DNA of 29,479 nucleotides from assembly GCA_033557685.1 (NCBI GenBank), contig JAWQRN010000443.1, forward strand, positions 1 to 29,479, given 5' to 3'. The number at the start of each line of letters is the position of its first letter. Position 1 is the first letter of the stretch. Below are positions 1 through 10,199 of this stretch, one piece after another. The DNA comes from Sperchopsis tessellata. Its lineage: Eukaryota; Arthropoda; Insecta; Coleoptera; Hydrophilidae. The position numbers were made by a program, and so were the translations under genes. Below the pieces are notes generated by a model. The model was not told the origin of the DNA. It was given only the letters and a program-made list of their open reading frames with translations, and ran no database searches.

Positions 1-30
1 ATATATGTATATATATATATATATATATAT
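1..30. repeat. (TA)n microsatellite at window edge
   Basis: An alternating TA tract with one TATG interruption, cut by the window start. The window also ends in a similar tract, and a longer one lies at 27210-27380. Confidence 0.9.
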
Positions 31-1006
31 GCCGTGAAATTACACTATTGATACGATATGGTGAAGTAACATTATAGACAATAGCTTTTGTTTTTATTTT
101 AGCCATAAAATTATACATGGTATAGTTTGAAATAATGTTTCAAAGTATGGTAAGCCAATGTAGCCTCGACCGGTAACAAAACGTTGTCCAGTTTTGAATA
201 CTTTTTGATACAAAAATGGCTTATTGTTTATTATCGTTCACCAGCTTTTATTGTTGTTCCAAATAATATTTTCCCTTATTAGGTAATGAAGCAGTGAACT
301 CACAAACAGTGCAATAGGCTTCATGTTTGGATTGTTTGGGTTTAAAACAATATATTCTTTACAATTCTACCCTAAACATATACTTTCTTTTACTCACTTT
401 ACTCAAACTCATTCTACTAACTATTCGAACAACTCATTAACTTGCTTACTTCACTCTGAATCACCAAATAGAAAAAAGTCCCGAAATGATTACAACCAAA
501 TAAAAAATGTTTCTTATAAACTTGAAAATATAAATGAAAAATAAAAAGAGAACAATTTAAAAATAGAATAAGAAAGATCATAATAAAAAAAAGAAAACAT
601 GTTCTGTTTTGACATTCTGGCCACCTAGTTGAAGGTATATAAGCACAACATTCTGTTTGTTACAATGCCTTTGCTATGTTCATGTTATATGTACTTAATA
701 TAAACTTAGATACATTTACAAACATTTTTATATATTAATTAATTTAAACTATAAAACAAACATTTGAAATATAAATACCAATTAACTGTTAACGGAACAT
801 AGACAGAAATTCTGATGCAAATAAATGTAAACACTGAATGTTTACGTTACTCACTGTAGTTAAACATGGCAGAAAAGTTAATTGTCAAAAATATAAGTTG
901 CTTGAAGAAAACTACTTTGTATCTGTTTGTATGGGACGGCTTTCTCATAGATATGAACTTTTCATTTTTAGATTAATTGAATAGGAGAATACAATAAAAA
1001 CACAAA
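31..1006. other. WBP11 upstream region, no gene seen
   Basis: AT-rich sequence upstream of the WBP11 start codon. The only longish open frame (323-544, +) encodes a low-complexity peptide with no recognisable motif and no splice context, so I treat it as chance. A TATA-like string (GGTATATAAGC) lies near 634-644, but it is 360 bp from the start codon and there is no further support for a promoter. The proximal 200 bp should contain the WBP11 promoter and 5'UTR; no diagnostic element was found. Confidence 0.4.
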
Positions 1007-1070
1007 ATGGGGCGAAGGTCGATAAATACCACTAAGAGTGGTAAATACATGAACCCCACAGACCAAGCTA
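1007..1070 (+). CDS. WBP11: WBP11 exon 1 (N-terminus)
   Basis: The ATG at 1007 opens MGRRSINTTKSGKYMNPTDQA, which matches the conserved WBP11 N-terminus (MGRRS.. TKSGK.MNPTDQARKEARK) almost residue for residue. The exon ends one base into an Arg codon, just before a GTAAGT donor at 1071. The next exon supplies the remaining two bases, giving ..DQA-R-KEARKQELKK. Family agreement at the very first residues fixes the start codon. The exon is too short to stand out as an open reading frame. The intron that follows is only 59 bp (1071-1129). Confidence 0.92.
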
Positions 1071-1129
1071 GTAAGTGTTATTTTAAGGTTATAGTTCTCA
1101 GTGTATTCACAAAATGTGTTATATTACAG

Positions 1130-1608
1130 GAAAAGAAGCTAGAAAACAAGAATTAAAAAAGAATAAGAAACAACGGCAAATGGTAAGGGCTGCAGTCCTG
1201 AAAGGAAAAGACCCTCAGCAGCTTTTAGAGGAGATGGAGAAAATAGATCAAATGGAGTTTAACGTTCATCAACCCTCCCCTTTGAATGAAAAAGTACTTA
1301 AAGATAAAAGAAAAAAGCTAAGAGATACTTTGGAAAGAGTTCTCAGCATGTACAACAAAGATGATCCAGATAAATGGGCAGACTTAAAAAGGAAACAGTC
1401 GGAATATGAACACAAACGAAATCAATTAGTTGCATTTTATGAATCTGTTAAAAGTGCTCAGCAGGTTACAGTTGAAGAAATTCCTTTACCAGCCCTACCT
1501 CAACAATCTCCACAAGCTCCAGCTCTTCAAATACCATTGCCCACAGAGTCTCGTAAACCAGAACATACAATATATTCTATTGCCACAGCATTAAAATTAC
1601 AAGCTTTG
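1130..1608 (+). CDS. WBP11: WBP11 exon 2 (basic helical N-terminal domain)
   Basis: The acceptor TTACAG ends at 1129, and the exon reads KEARKQELKKNKKQRQMVRAA.. on through NEKVLKDKRKKLRDTLERVL and EEIPLPALP. These are the WBP11 signature segments: a lysine/arginine-rich nuclear-localising region, then a long charged helix likely to form a coiled coil. It covers residues about 22-181. An open frame continues to 1623, but a GTATGT donor at 1609 in phase 0 joins exactly to the exon at 4805. An in-frame ATG at 1114 lies inside the short intron and is not the real start. The last 20 residues (..YSIATALKLQAL) have diverged from the family's SILKK-type segment. Confidence 0.92.
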
Positions 1609-2399
1609 GTATGTAAAATATAATATATAAATAATATGGATAACAGTACTCCATTGTCTACAGAAAGTAATTTTCAGCTACTTACAACATACGTTTGTGT
1701 ATTGCATTTTTATATCCAACATGTATAGACAATCGTAAATAATTGAAATCCACAAACAATTTATTTAATTCAATACTTAGTACAATATTATAGAAAAGTA
1801 GACAGAGTAAGAATGTCTAAAAAGAATCATAAAACAAATAAAGGCTGTACATAAATAATGTTCATTAGCAGAAGATTAGTCCATGAGATAATTGATTGCG
1901 CAACCAAATATATCAGTCTCGATACTTCCATAGATGCTGTAGATTGGAAGTTTTTTATATCATCTCATTGTTTTTAATTTAGACTAACACCTAGAAAATT
2001 GATAGTTGTTAGTTGTGAGACTGCACCCATCCACATTAAATAAAATACTATATTCTAATTGATTGCTTGTGAGAAATTGACCCATTTTTGACATTTCACA
2101 GCATCTTATTCTAAAAAAGAAAGTAGATGAATGATCCCTTAGACAACACAATACTGGATAAAACTCCTGTACTCTGGCAATAGTTTAATTTTACTCATAT
2201 GAAAGATGAATAATAAAGTACTAAATCGCTGCCTACATTTCATTTTATTGACGCAGTCTTTATGAACCATTTAAAATTATTTTGTTGCCTATATCTACAA
2301 ATAAATCAAATTATAAAAAATTTCCCTTACTAAAAATCTGCCTTTTTATTATTAATCAAATGAATTTTGTTTTCTTCTTGAAGAAATTCAAATGTTAGA

Positions 2400-4490
2400 A
2401 TGCAAAGGGAAAATATACTGCCCTAATTGTACAAAATACCATAATAAAGCAGAATGCATAGAAGATATACTAAAATATATCAACTGCAGCAATGATAATG
2501 AGAAAACAAATCCTGAATAGCTACTAGTTAATAATATTAATACAATATTAAACTTCAGTGAACATTATCAGAACATCAGAGGTATCAGCAACAAAATAAT
2601 GAGTTTCATACTTCTTGACCAAGTCTGGACTTTGATGTCTGTGCTCTAACTGAAACATGGATTCCAAACTGTGATCACTGATTTTACACATTTATTGTCT
2701 ACCGCAAAAACGGCCATTTTCCTGCTTGTTGATTATGTTGTAGAAGGTGTGTTGGAGCAATATTGTGAATTCTAACGACCAAGATAGTATTCCAAATAGA
2801 GTAGATCTACTAAATGTAATAGACTTCCACGGTTATTATCTGTATGAATATTGTTTCCGGGTGGAAACAATATTCGTAGAGTAGATCTACTCTGTGTTAA
2901 AATATACTTTGTATATTCAATTTTATATATAATTAATCTGTATTCCTCCTGCATAAATTCTGCTCTCTGTTATATAAATTCCCTAAATCCATCCCATTTA
3001 TATACCAGAACAACTGCTAGGAGGTTTCAACCTTTCAAACTTCATATACTCTGATCCAACAAACCTGTGATACCCTGTGTGTTATCTTCCATTTATATTT
3101 TCTTAATCAGGCAGACTACTGGATTTAATTTTTAGTAGTGTTCCATACAAAATATACTATTGGCAAACATCCATACTCCATTTACCAAACACTACAACTA
3201 TAAATAAAAATCGGCACCCTTGCTATTCTTTCCATTATTCAATACTGATTGGAACATCCTAAATACATTTAAATGTGTGAAGTTCTACTCTATACTAGAT
3301 AATATTCTAAATAAATGTGTTCCCAAACACGAAACTCGAAACATAGATTTACTCCTTCATACTCGAGCAGCATTAAAACTCAGTATTAAGCCCCAATTTT
3401 TAAAGCTCTTGAAAGTAAATCAATACAGGTATACTATTCATCTGAATATATACATCTCTGAAGAAAGGTTAAAACTGAACTTAAAAATTATTCATAAATA
3501 TGAGCAATCCTTTAAAATCAAAGACTTTTGAAACATCCAGCAATTTAAAAGCGGCACTTGAATACAGTTTAATATGTCATAAAATAATCAAAAAGTTTCT
3601 TATCTTAGATATTACAAAACATTGCTGATTTTTTCATAAGTGTATATACATTAGAATTGAGTACACTTCTTAAATCACCTCTATTTCAAAAAAATGTATA
3701 TTCCATAAAATGTATTCTCTACCCTGATTTTACCCCTGGAATTCTCAAAGATTCCATTTATATACTAGCAATACCCTTGGAAATTCTGTTCAACATGTCC
3801 CTACAAAAATGCAACTTTCGAAGTACTTGGAAATCCATCCGCGTATTCCTAGTCTTCAAGACGGGATATTAGCTAGCTATATCTTTGTAATTTTGCCATA
3901 ATTTTTGAAACCTATTGTGCAAAGACAGATATCTATATATCAACATGGTTTTATGCAATAAAGTTCCACTGTAAATCATCAAGGCCAAGTTGATTGTCAT
4001 TTAAACCAACTGTGCCAAAGCTTTTGATTGCAGAGAGCTTTGGTTCCTCTAATATCTTAGCTAATTTCTTTTCATCTTATTTTTCTCATTCGAATCTTTC
4101 ATCACAACCTCTGGCGTTTACCAACAATATCACACTTTCTTTACAAAACCATAAACTGCTCTTTGCTCATGAATAAATTGTGTAAACTTACCATTAAACA
4201 TAAGTGACTACTCCAATGTGATTATATAACCAATCCCCGTATTCAATTCGATTATTGCCTAACCTTCAACTCTGATATTCTTGAAATTTTATCTTTATTG
4301 CATGTATCAGCTCATAGTATTGTCATATGGAACCCCTAGTATTCAAGATATGACCAAATGCTTGAACATGTACAGGAAAAAATGTTAAAGTATCTTTATT
4401 ATAAAAAATGTACCTATCCTGAACAAGGACTCTGTTATTCTGCTAATCTATAGAGTAGTGTAGATATAATAAATCAAATGTTAAACTTTA
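2400..4490 (+). mobile_element. Degenerate non-LTR retrotransposon (Jockey/CR1-like ORF2)
   Basis: ORF2 of a LINE can be followed in order along the + strand through many stops and frameshifts. The endonuclease part shows a GISNK-like segment near 2580, VCALTETW at about 2638-2660, GFNLS (for GDFNLP) near 3020 and LDLIFSSVP near 3120-3145. The linker shows ILNKCVPKHETR near 3305-3340. The reverse transcriptase part shows LFNMSLQKCNFRSTWKSIRV near 3785-3845 and KAFDC near 4014-4030. The C-terminal part shows IVIWNP near 4320 and YKKCTYPEQG near 4400-4430. Order and spacing match Jockey/CR1-group elements. It is non-functional. A 65-bp hairpin element is inserted in the endonuclease part at 2812-2876. 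The clade assignment is tentative. Confidence 0.75.
2797..2891. mobile_element. 65-bp hairpin element with 15-bp flanking direct repeats
   Basis: TAGAGTAGATCTACT occurs at 2797-2811 and again at 2877-2891, enclosing 65 bp. That looks like a target-site duplication inside the LINE remnant. The insert contains a perfect 13-bp stem (GAATATTGTTTCC at 2846-2858, GGAAACAATATTC at 2863-2875) with a GGGT loop. Its first 58 bases match 6472-6529 nearly exactly, so it is a dispersed element. The flanking repeat contains the 12-bp palindrome AGTAGATCTACT, so an inverted-repeat reading is also possible. No family name is recognised. Confidence 0.6.
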
Positions 4491-4804
4491 TTATAATATT
4501 ACAAAGAAAATGTGTGGAAGGACATGTACAATTTTTTCTTTAACCACCTTTTATGATGATAATCCAGAAGATGTGAAGAAATTTGATCTGAAAATCATTT
4601 TTGGTAAAACGTACATTGCTAAAATGTAAAAATGAACGATAAATTGACCAATGTGTATTTTCAATTGCCAATAAAACAGAAAATTTGTAAGTTTATAGGA
4701 ATATTGTGCAGGAAAGGGCAATTTTGAGAAAATGTGACATGTTGTATTTTCCGCTAAACCCTCAATTGCACCACAATATTTTTATTCATTTTTCTCCCTT
4801 ACAG

Positions 4805-5707
4805 GGTAAACCAATCAGAGATCCGCCTGGTTGTCCACCAGGTCCTCCACCGGAAATCGACAGTGATGGAGAACTGATTGACTTTACCAATGATGAAGAG
4901 GAAGAAGAAATTATAGAGGCTATAACCAATATAGAAACTGAGTCAGTTGATAAACCGGAAGAGGAAGAAGAGTCAGAAACCACTCCAACAAATAAACCAA
5001 CATCTCTACAGCAGAAAATGGTAGCTTTATCTGGGCAGAATGTCGATGACTTTATGAAAGAAATGGAAACAGTACAAAAGAAAATGGAAACTGACAAAGA
5101 AGAGGAAGTTAGGTCTAAACCATCAGCAGCTTCTGTCCATATTGACCCACCAGCACCACCAGGAATTGACCCAACCCCAGCACCACTTAAACCACCTCAA
5201 AATCCTCCTAATCCTGGCCCACCACCATTAATGTTCCCAGGGCCGGGTTTGAGAGTACCACCGGGTCCTCCCCCTGGAAGGCCTTTAATGCCACCCGGTC
5301 CACCACCAGGACTTCCTAGATTACCTCCAATCAGAATGCAAACAGCACCACCTCGGATGATAAGAATGCCGGGACCTCCTCCAAATCTGGGTGTGCAATC
5401 TAGTCTACCAGTGGGGACGCCGAATGTTCTTTCTGCAGCGCCCCAGTTGATAAACCGTAATGAACCAATGAAACAATCGGCGACAATTTCTGCTAAACCA
5501 CAAATAAGGAACTTGAGTGCAGATGTTACAAGATTTGTTCCATCTACGCTTCGAGTAAAGAGAGAAGATAAAAAACCAAAACCAAGGGCTAGTCTTGTCC
5601 ACGAATTAAAGCAGAAGGAATATATGAGTCATAGTGTTCCCACTGGCCAGCCAACAAAAGATGATGCTTATATGCAATTCATGAAAGAAATGCAAGGCTT
5701 ACTTTAA
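4805..5707 (+). CDS. WBP11: WBP11 exon 3 (acidic, proline-rich and C-terminal parts)
   Basis: WW domain-binding protein 11 (NpwBP/SIPP1) is a nuclear pre-mRNA splicing factor known to bind WW domains (PQBP1) and protein phosphatase 1. After the phase-0 acceptor this exon encodes residues 182-481. It has an acidic stretch (about 200-240), a charged helical segment with SLQQKMVALSGQ and DDFMKEMETVQKKM (about 247-281), and a proline-rich WW-ligand region with PPGPPPGRP and PPGPPPGLPRLPP (about 292-374). The conserved ATISAKPQIRN and TRFVPSTLRVKRE follow (about 407-435), then the family's ending KDDAYMQFMKEMQGLL and TAA. The protein is 481 aa, against about 640 in human WBP11. The middle is shortened, and I see no VRF-type PP1-docking motif. 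An upstream ATG (4706) is intronic. A likely poly(A) signal follows at 5797. Confidence 0.93.
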   Translation, partial: GKPIRDPPGCPPGPPPEIDSDGELIDFTNDEEEEEIIEAITNIETESVDKPEEEEESETTPTNKPTSLQQKMVALSGQNVDDFMKEMETVQKKMETDKEEEVRSKPSAASVHIDPPAPPGIDPTPAPLKPPQNPPNPGPPPLMFPGPGLRVPPGPPPGRPLMPPGPPPGLPRLPPIRMQTAPPRMIRMPGPPPNLGVQSSLPVGTPNVLSAAPQLINRNEPMKQSATISAKPQIRNLSADVTRFVPSTLRVKREDKKPKPRASLVHELKQKEYMSHSVPTGQPTKDDAYMQFMKEMQGLL

Positions 5708-5796
5708 GATGTGTATGTTCTCACTAAACTTGTTAAATGTTTTTTAGTCAACTGTTTTTAAATATATAATTAAGACTCCTGTACATATAAGAACTG

Positions 5797-5802
5797 AATA
5801 AA
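5797..5802 (+). terminator. WBP11 polyadenylation signal AATAAA
   Basis: AATAAA lies 90 bp after the WBP11 stop codon, with T-rich sequence downstream. Further AATAAA strings at about 5909 and 5999 could serve as alternative sites. Confidence 0.65.
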
Positions 5803-5819
5803 GTTTGTATAAAAATGAT

Positions 5820-6471
5820 TATATTCCTTCAGTAATTATTTTGCATGTTTTCTGCGAATACGTGAAATATGCTACAATAATCAACTATTTCCAGTTTCTT
5901 CCAAAATGAATAAAATACAAATCTTTATTCTATACCATAAACATATATAATTAAAAATGTATATTGTGCTCCTTAATTTATATTTATTTTACTCTCGGAA
6001 ATAAATTTACATCTACTATAGAAATACTATTAAACAGTGATAGAAAAATATAAAGTTTTTGAAACTTCAACCAGGTTTCGTAGTTAAAAAAAGGTTACAC
6101 CACAAAGACAAAGTGGCATGCAGAGTAAAAAAATTAAGAAACAAAGTAATTTGGAAAATAGTATCAACAATTAAACACAAAAGCATGGGGGAGAATATAA
6201 CTTTGTAATATCAATTACAAATTGAACATAGTGCTGTAAAACAAAGTAGTCAACAGGATTTCAAAATAATATCAGATATAGACACAATATGCAATTATGG
6301 TAAAAAATTAATGTTTCAATTGTGTTAAAAAACAAGAAGCTAAATGTTATGCCTAGAGCAGACACTAAATATAATCTGCTGACTAGGAAGCAAGCAAAAG
6401 AAATGAATATAAAGGTGTCTGCCAACGATAAATAATGTCAAAAAAATCACATATAAAGTGAATATGGTAAC
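5820..6471. other. AT-rich intergenic DNA, nothing recognised
   Basis: Downstream of WBP11. No open frame with protein-family features, no RNA motif and no clear repeat was found in this stretch. Confidence 0.4.
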
Positions 6472-6529
6472 AAATGTAATAAGACTTCCACGGTTATTAT
6501 CTGTATGAATTTTGTTTCCGCGTGGAAAC
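6472..6529. repeat. Second copy of the hairpin element
   Basis: This matches 2812-2868 over its whole length, with one extra A and a few substitutions. It contains the perfect stem-loop GTTTCCGCGTGGAAAC (6514-6529). TTCCACG near its start can also pair with CGTGGAA, so two alternative folds exist. Unlike the first copy, no flanking direct repeat is obvious. A weaker relative of the hairpin core lies at about 6752-6770 (GTTTCCAGGTGAAAAC). Confidence 0.6.
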
Positions 6530-6790
6530 CGTGTAGAGGCTCTGACAAGTACCATTTTTTCGTTCACTGTTGCAAGGGACATTTTCAAGGTGCGTGATGT
6601 TACTTCAATGAATGATCCAAACTCGGATCATGCTTATATAAGCAAGGACTGGTGTGGGGGATGCGCACTAGCGCATGGCCGTTGCGTTCGGGCGATTGTT
6701 GCCGAGTGCAGGAGAGAATAAGGTAATTATTCAATACGTGGTAAAACAAGTTGTTTCCAGGTGAAAACCTCATAGAGCAGGAGTTCTTAG
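6530..6790. other. GC-richer structured block of unknown nature
   Basis: This block stands out from its AT-rich surroundings by base composition. It has two adjacent perfect stem-loops: ATGATCC/GGATCAT (6612-6618 with 6625-6631) and ATGCGC/GCGCAT (6661-6666 with 6671-6676). A TATATAAGC string lies between them near 6635. The interval 6598-6748 begins TGTTAC and ends ACA, as an LTR would, but no target-site duplication was seen. It could be a solo LTR, a promoter of a lost gene or part of the adjacent hairpin repeat. Confidence 0.3.
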
Positions 6791-6839
6791 CCTTTTGAAA
6801 TGTACCAAATAACCAAATTTGAAAATGCATGACCAGAAT

Positions 6840-8690
6840 TAAAGTATTTCATAAAGCAAGGTCTTTGTTATTGGATATTGTTTAATCTTCTTCTTCCCTC
6901 TCGTCCCATCCAATAAGAAAGTATGCATGAGAGGATAAAGATGGGAGTACTACTATTGCAAGAGCAATAAAAAATTAATGATCAGACTGCAAATGTAATG
7001 ATGTGTCAAGTCTGCTAATAAATCTCTTGGGCAAAAAAAAATCAGGTTGTAAACAAACTTCGAAAGATGAATAGGCTTGACAGTTTGAATTTTTTTTTAT
7101 GATGAATAGATTTGTTTGATTTTTTTTTATATCTGCTATGATGAGTAAAAATTTTCGATATGGTATTATGATTTGGGGAGAATCACCATATATCTTATAT
7201 TATTGAACTGGGGAAATAAGCCACGTAACGCTTGGAATTCCAATGAGAGTTTGTTCAGAGACTATAGCTTTTATCATGCTTCTTCAAAAACAATGATGCA
7301 TGTGTAAACTTGATTATTGATATGATATTAAATGATAGAATTTATCAATTTACAATCTGGAAGAACAATGATTTAACCATCTCTTTCAATTTTGCACTAG
7401 CGTAATTAGTACTTCTCTTATGAAAAAATTCTATTAAGCTAACAACTATATTCGCTACAGAGTGTGGAAAGTTTGTAAGCAGTATACAATAGGTGTAATA
7501 GTGAAACTTTTTAGATGTGTCCTGCAGTTTATGTTAAGTAAAATATAAAGTGTGCAGAATTATAAAAGAAACTGAAAACAAAATTATAAAAATTTTCGGA
7601 AATTTTGATTTTTTTTATTTTTAATATTATCTTTACTTGAAAACTAAGACAAATTCTCACAGTATAAAAGAACTTTTTAATATATACAAACTTTGGTTTA
7701 AATTAACATAAATCGAGAAATCGTATCTCATTAATTATGTTAGATAAAAACTTTCCTGTTCGACTAGATTTTCAGAACCAATAATATTTATTAGGTAAGA
7801 CATATTGCCAAAACAGAGAAGGAACCGATACCAAAAAAAACACATGAAGTGGGATTGAGGGTCAATTCAAACACCAAAAAATGCTCTCTAGAACTCGAAC
7901 TGTTTTTGAAAAATGGCATAATTTATTGAACTAACATAATATTTAAGATGTTTCTAGAATGTTTATGTATAGTAATAAAAATATGAGACACAAAGCCAAA
8001 TCAGTGTCATCACATTTTGTGACACTTATGTAGTGTTTTGCAGAAGGCACTGATACGTTATAGCCATTCCTATTAAATAGTGCCTATAACATTACAGTAT
8101 GTCAAAACTGTCAGGACGAAATGTCAAAAAATTATAAAATCACTTAACTTAATGATAATGCTACATCTGATAGCACTATATTAAATGGGGTAGAATTGAC
8201 TCGCCACTGAAACTACAAAGATGGGTGTTCTGAGTTTGAAGACATTTTATTTTGGTTTTCTTATAGCTCAGTAAGTCTATTTAGTGGAAAGCTAAATGAA
8301 ACACTTCCTCAACTTAGATGCAAGGACATACTGATGGATCTATTGGGTGAAGTAAAAAATATATATCTATCTATATATACTTCACTGGAAAAAAATATAT
8401 ATTTTTCTTATTTTAATGAACATAAATACAGAAAAAAATTACATCTTTACAACATGTATCTGACAAAAAAAAATAATTGTTTAAATTTGGCTTGACTTTT
8501 CTTGTTTGCCAGATGTATTATTTCACACATTATTCATATTTATAACATCATCGATTATGTTATAAATAATAACTGATGAAAATATAATAAAAATGCATTT
8601 GGTGCTCTACAATTTACTTTATTATATACTTTTGTCCTATGGTTCTATTTTAAAAAGAACTTGAGTATTTAAAATAACATGTAACATGTT
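6840..8690. other. AT-rich intergenic DNA, nothing recognised
   Basis: About 1.85 kb with no coding potential, RNA gene or clear repeat structure beyond A/T runs and a short TATA/TCTA-rich patch near 8359-8403. Confidence 0.4.
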
Positions 8691-8694
8691 GTGT

Positions 8695-8880
8695 ATTAAT
8701 AAATATACGGACTAGGCGAGGTGATGGATGATTCTTAGCTGATGATGTTGATATGTGTGGACTACCTGGCAGAGAATATATTTATTGAATTTGTATTTGT
8801 TCTCTTACGGATCAACCTTGCAGATACTGAAACAGAAGGCTCAAAGTTAACTTTGCTAAAACTAAATCCTTTGAATCCGT
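8695..8880 (+). mobile_element. LINE reverse-transcriptase scrap
   Basis: With frame changes the + strand reads FLADDVDMCG at about 8732-8760, the palm-motif neighbourhood (F/YADD) of a non-LTR reverse transcriptase. About 85 bases later it reads RLKVNFAKTKSFES (near 8842-8880), which fits the usual GLKVNxxKTK motif. Order and spacing agree with RTE/CR1-type LINEs. The flanks give no more of the domain, so this is a short relic. Confidence 0.5.
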
Positions 8881-9184
8881 AGAATTACAAGCAATTTTAT
8901 AATATTCTCTAGCCTCCACCACATCTATACTACTTGTTTGGCATGCTGTTCCATTCCTCATGCTATTAATATAATAATAAAATTAGATGTATAAATTTCT
9001 ATAAAAATGGCTACTTGACAATCAACTAACTACTTAAATGTGTACAACATATGTGTAATTTTTTTTGCTTAAGACATTAAAAAATGAGTATTAATATACA
9101 GTGTGAACCAAAAATCACTAAGGAGTGCGAATTTCGTATGTGCGACCTGTGTATGGAGCTTTCCCCCTCTTTGCAAATTCGTAT

Positions 9185-9270
9185 AATATACAGTGTTCAT
9201 TTACAAAAATCAATTAATGCCATATTTGTACGGAAATATACAGTGTTCATTTACAAAAATCAATTAATGC
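9185..9270. repeat. 50-bp-period tandem duplication
   Basis: A 36-base sequence beginning AATATACAGTGTTCATTTAC occurs identically at 9185-9220 and 9235-9270. The 14 bases between are loosely similar to those before the first copy, so this is about two units of a 50-bp tandem repeat. Confidence 0.85.
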
Positions 9271-9323
9271 AAACTATTTATTTAACATTTAATGGTCCAT
9301 TATTTTAATTTATTAACAAATAC

Positions 9324-9658
9324 ATGCATGCGTAGCCGTCTTCTTAGCTCAGTGGCTAAGTACTAGGCTACTAAGCGTGGGGCCTCAGGTTCAAGACTCA
9401 GAGGCGGTCGGTTTTTTGTGATTAGGGAAAAGTCTTTGTGGTCCTCGTCTTCCGGGAGAGACGTAAAACTGTGGGTCCCATGTATTGTAGGTTAATGAAT
9501 ACCACATGCAAGTTAAAGAACCCAATTCCAGTTGGAATACTGGATGCGGTAAATTTCCCAGGTGTGGGAGCCTAATCCCTGGTGTCGGTGATTTGCCATA
9601 GCAGAGGAAATAGGCCGACGTTAAATAAACAGACAAACAAACAAAAATATGCATGCGT
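9324..9658 (+). mobile_element. tRNA-derived SINE, copy A, with 10-bp TSD
   Basis: The body is 9334-9648, flanked by the identical ATGCATGCGT at 9324-9333 and 9649-9658. The 5' head is tRNA-like, with an A box TAGCTCAGTGGC (9345-9356) and a B box GGTTCAAGACT (9388-9398), the internal pol III promoter. The middle, about 9440-9600, shares a conserved domain with copy B at 18753, including GGGTCCC, AAAGAACCCAATTCCAGTTGG and TAATCCCTGGTGTC. The 3' end reads AGGCCGACGTTAAATAAAC and then an ACAAACAAA tail. Mobilisation would be in trans by a LINE. The central domain resembles those of the broad Meta-SINE group, from memory only. Confidence 0.88.
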
Positions 9659-9659
9659 C

Positions 9660-10050
9660 CTGTGCAAGGTATTTGTTGACAAACTAACATTAGACATACG
9701 CTGGGACTTGAAACACTCGGTTTCCCTTTGTGTGGTCTTAAACTTATTACAGCATACATAATTAAACCATTAAAAGTATCTGTTCGGTGTTCACTTATGA
9801 TTTACAGCTTAAAAAGAACATGATAATCTCTACTTTGTCATGAAGGTACAAACGGGTTATGGGTTGACAACTTAAAATTAAAATCCGTACAACAAAATAA
9901 TTTAAGGTTAATTTTTGATATGCTAAATTGCTGTGATTTGTTTGTAATATTTCATGTACTTATTTAACGTATTTTTCTTTAAATGTTAAATTGTTGAGTG
10001 GTGTTTCTTGAAATAAATAAAACAAATATGATACTAGGGATTAGAGCCAT
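9660..10050. other. Intergenic DNA, nothing recognised
   Basis: Follows the SINE. The minus-strand open frame at 9391-9759 runs mostly through the SINE and is not a gene. Confidence 0.4.
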
Positions 10051-10061
10051 AGTTTTTTCTT

Positions 10062-10119
10062 ATGGTGGTTAAACAGATTTCCACTCGATCAGTACTTGGA
10101 TGGATGACTTTGCCACCAT
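10062..10119 (+). repeat. 5S rRNA-like patch (possible SINE3-type relic)
   Basis: The segment holds CAGATTTCC followed by GATCAGTACTTGGATGGATGAC (10087-10108), close to the internal-promoter end of 5S rRNA (GGTCAGTACTTGGATGGGTGAC). It is framed by a 7-bp inverted repeat ATGGTGG/CCACCAT (10062-10068, 10113-10119). The remainder of a 5S gene is not present, so this is not a functional 5S gene. It may be a 5S-derived SINE relic or a truncated pseudogene. Confidence 0.4.
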
Positions 10120-10199
10120 AACATAATAATGATCCATGGTATGTTAGGCTTCGATCCCAGAGCGAGGGGGAATTTACTTTAAAAGAAAGGACCTATCCT

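Larger units (their letters stand above)
1609..4804 (+). other. WBP11 intron 2, about 3.2 kb, LINE-filled
   Basis: A phase-0 intron with GTATGT donor and pyrimidine-rich TTCTCCCTTACAG acceptor. The first 790 bases (1609-2400) show nothing recognisable. About 2400-4490 is a decayed LINE in the same orientation as the gene. The last 300 bases have no clear content. Confidence 0.85.

Noticed and set aside
323..544. 73-residue open frame upstream of WBP11
   Set aside because: Low-complexity AT-driven peptide, no recognisable domain, no promoter or splice evidence.
4509..4619. Short frame starting MCGRTC, resembling the start of HMCES (SRAP domain)
   Set aside because: The match stops after six residues, the rest does not fit the SRAP domain, and it sits in WBP11 intron 2 just after LINE remains. 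Coincidence is more likely.
4786..5097. 103-residue minus-strand open frame, and the similar one at 5405-5602
   Set aside because: These are antisense shadows of WBP11 exon 3; the serine-rich peptide mirrors the acidic region of the real frame.
9335..9410. Functional tRNA gene at 9335 or 18753
   Set aside because: A and B boxes are present, but the acceptor and anticodon stems do not pair properly, and each tRNA-like head is part of a longer SINE with target duplications.
9391..9759. 122-residue minus-strand open frame
   Set aside because: It runs through the antisense of SINE copy A and has no independent homology or splice signals.
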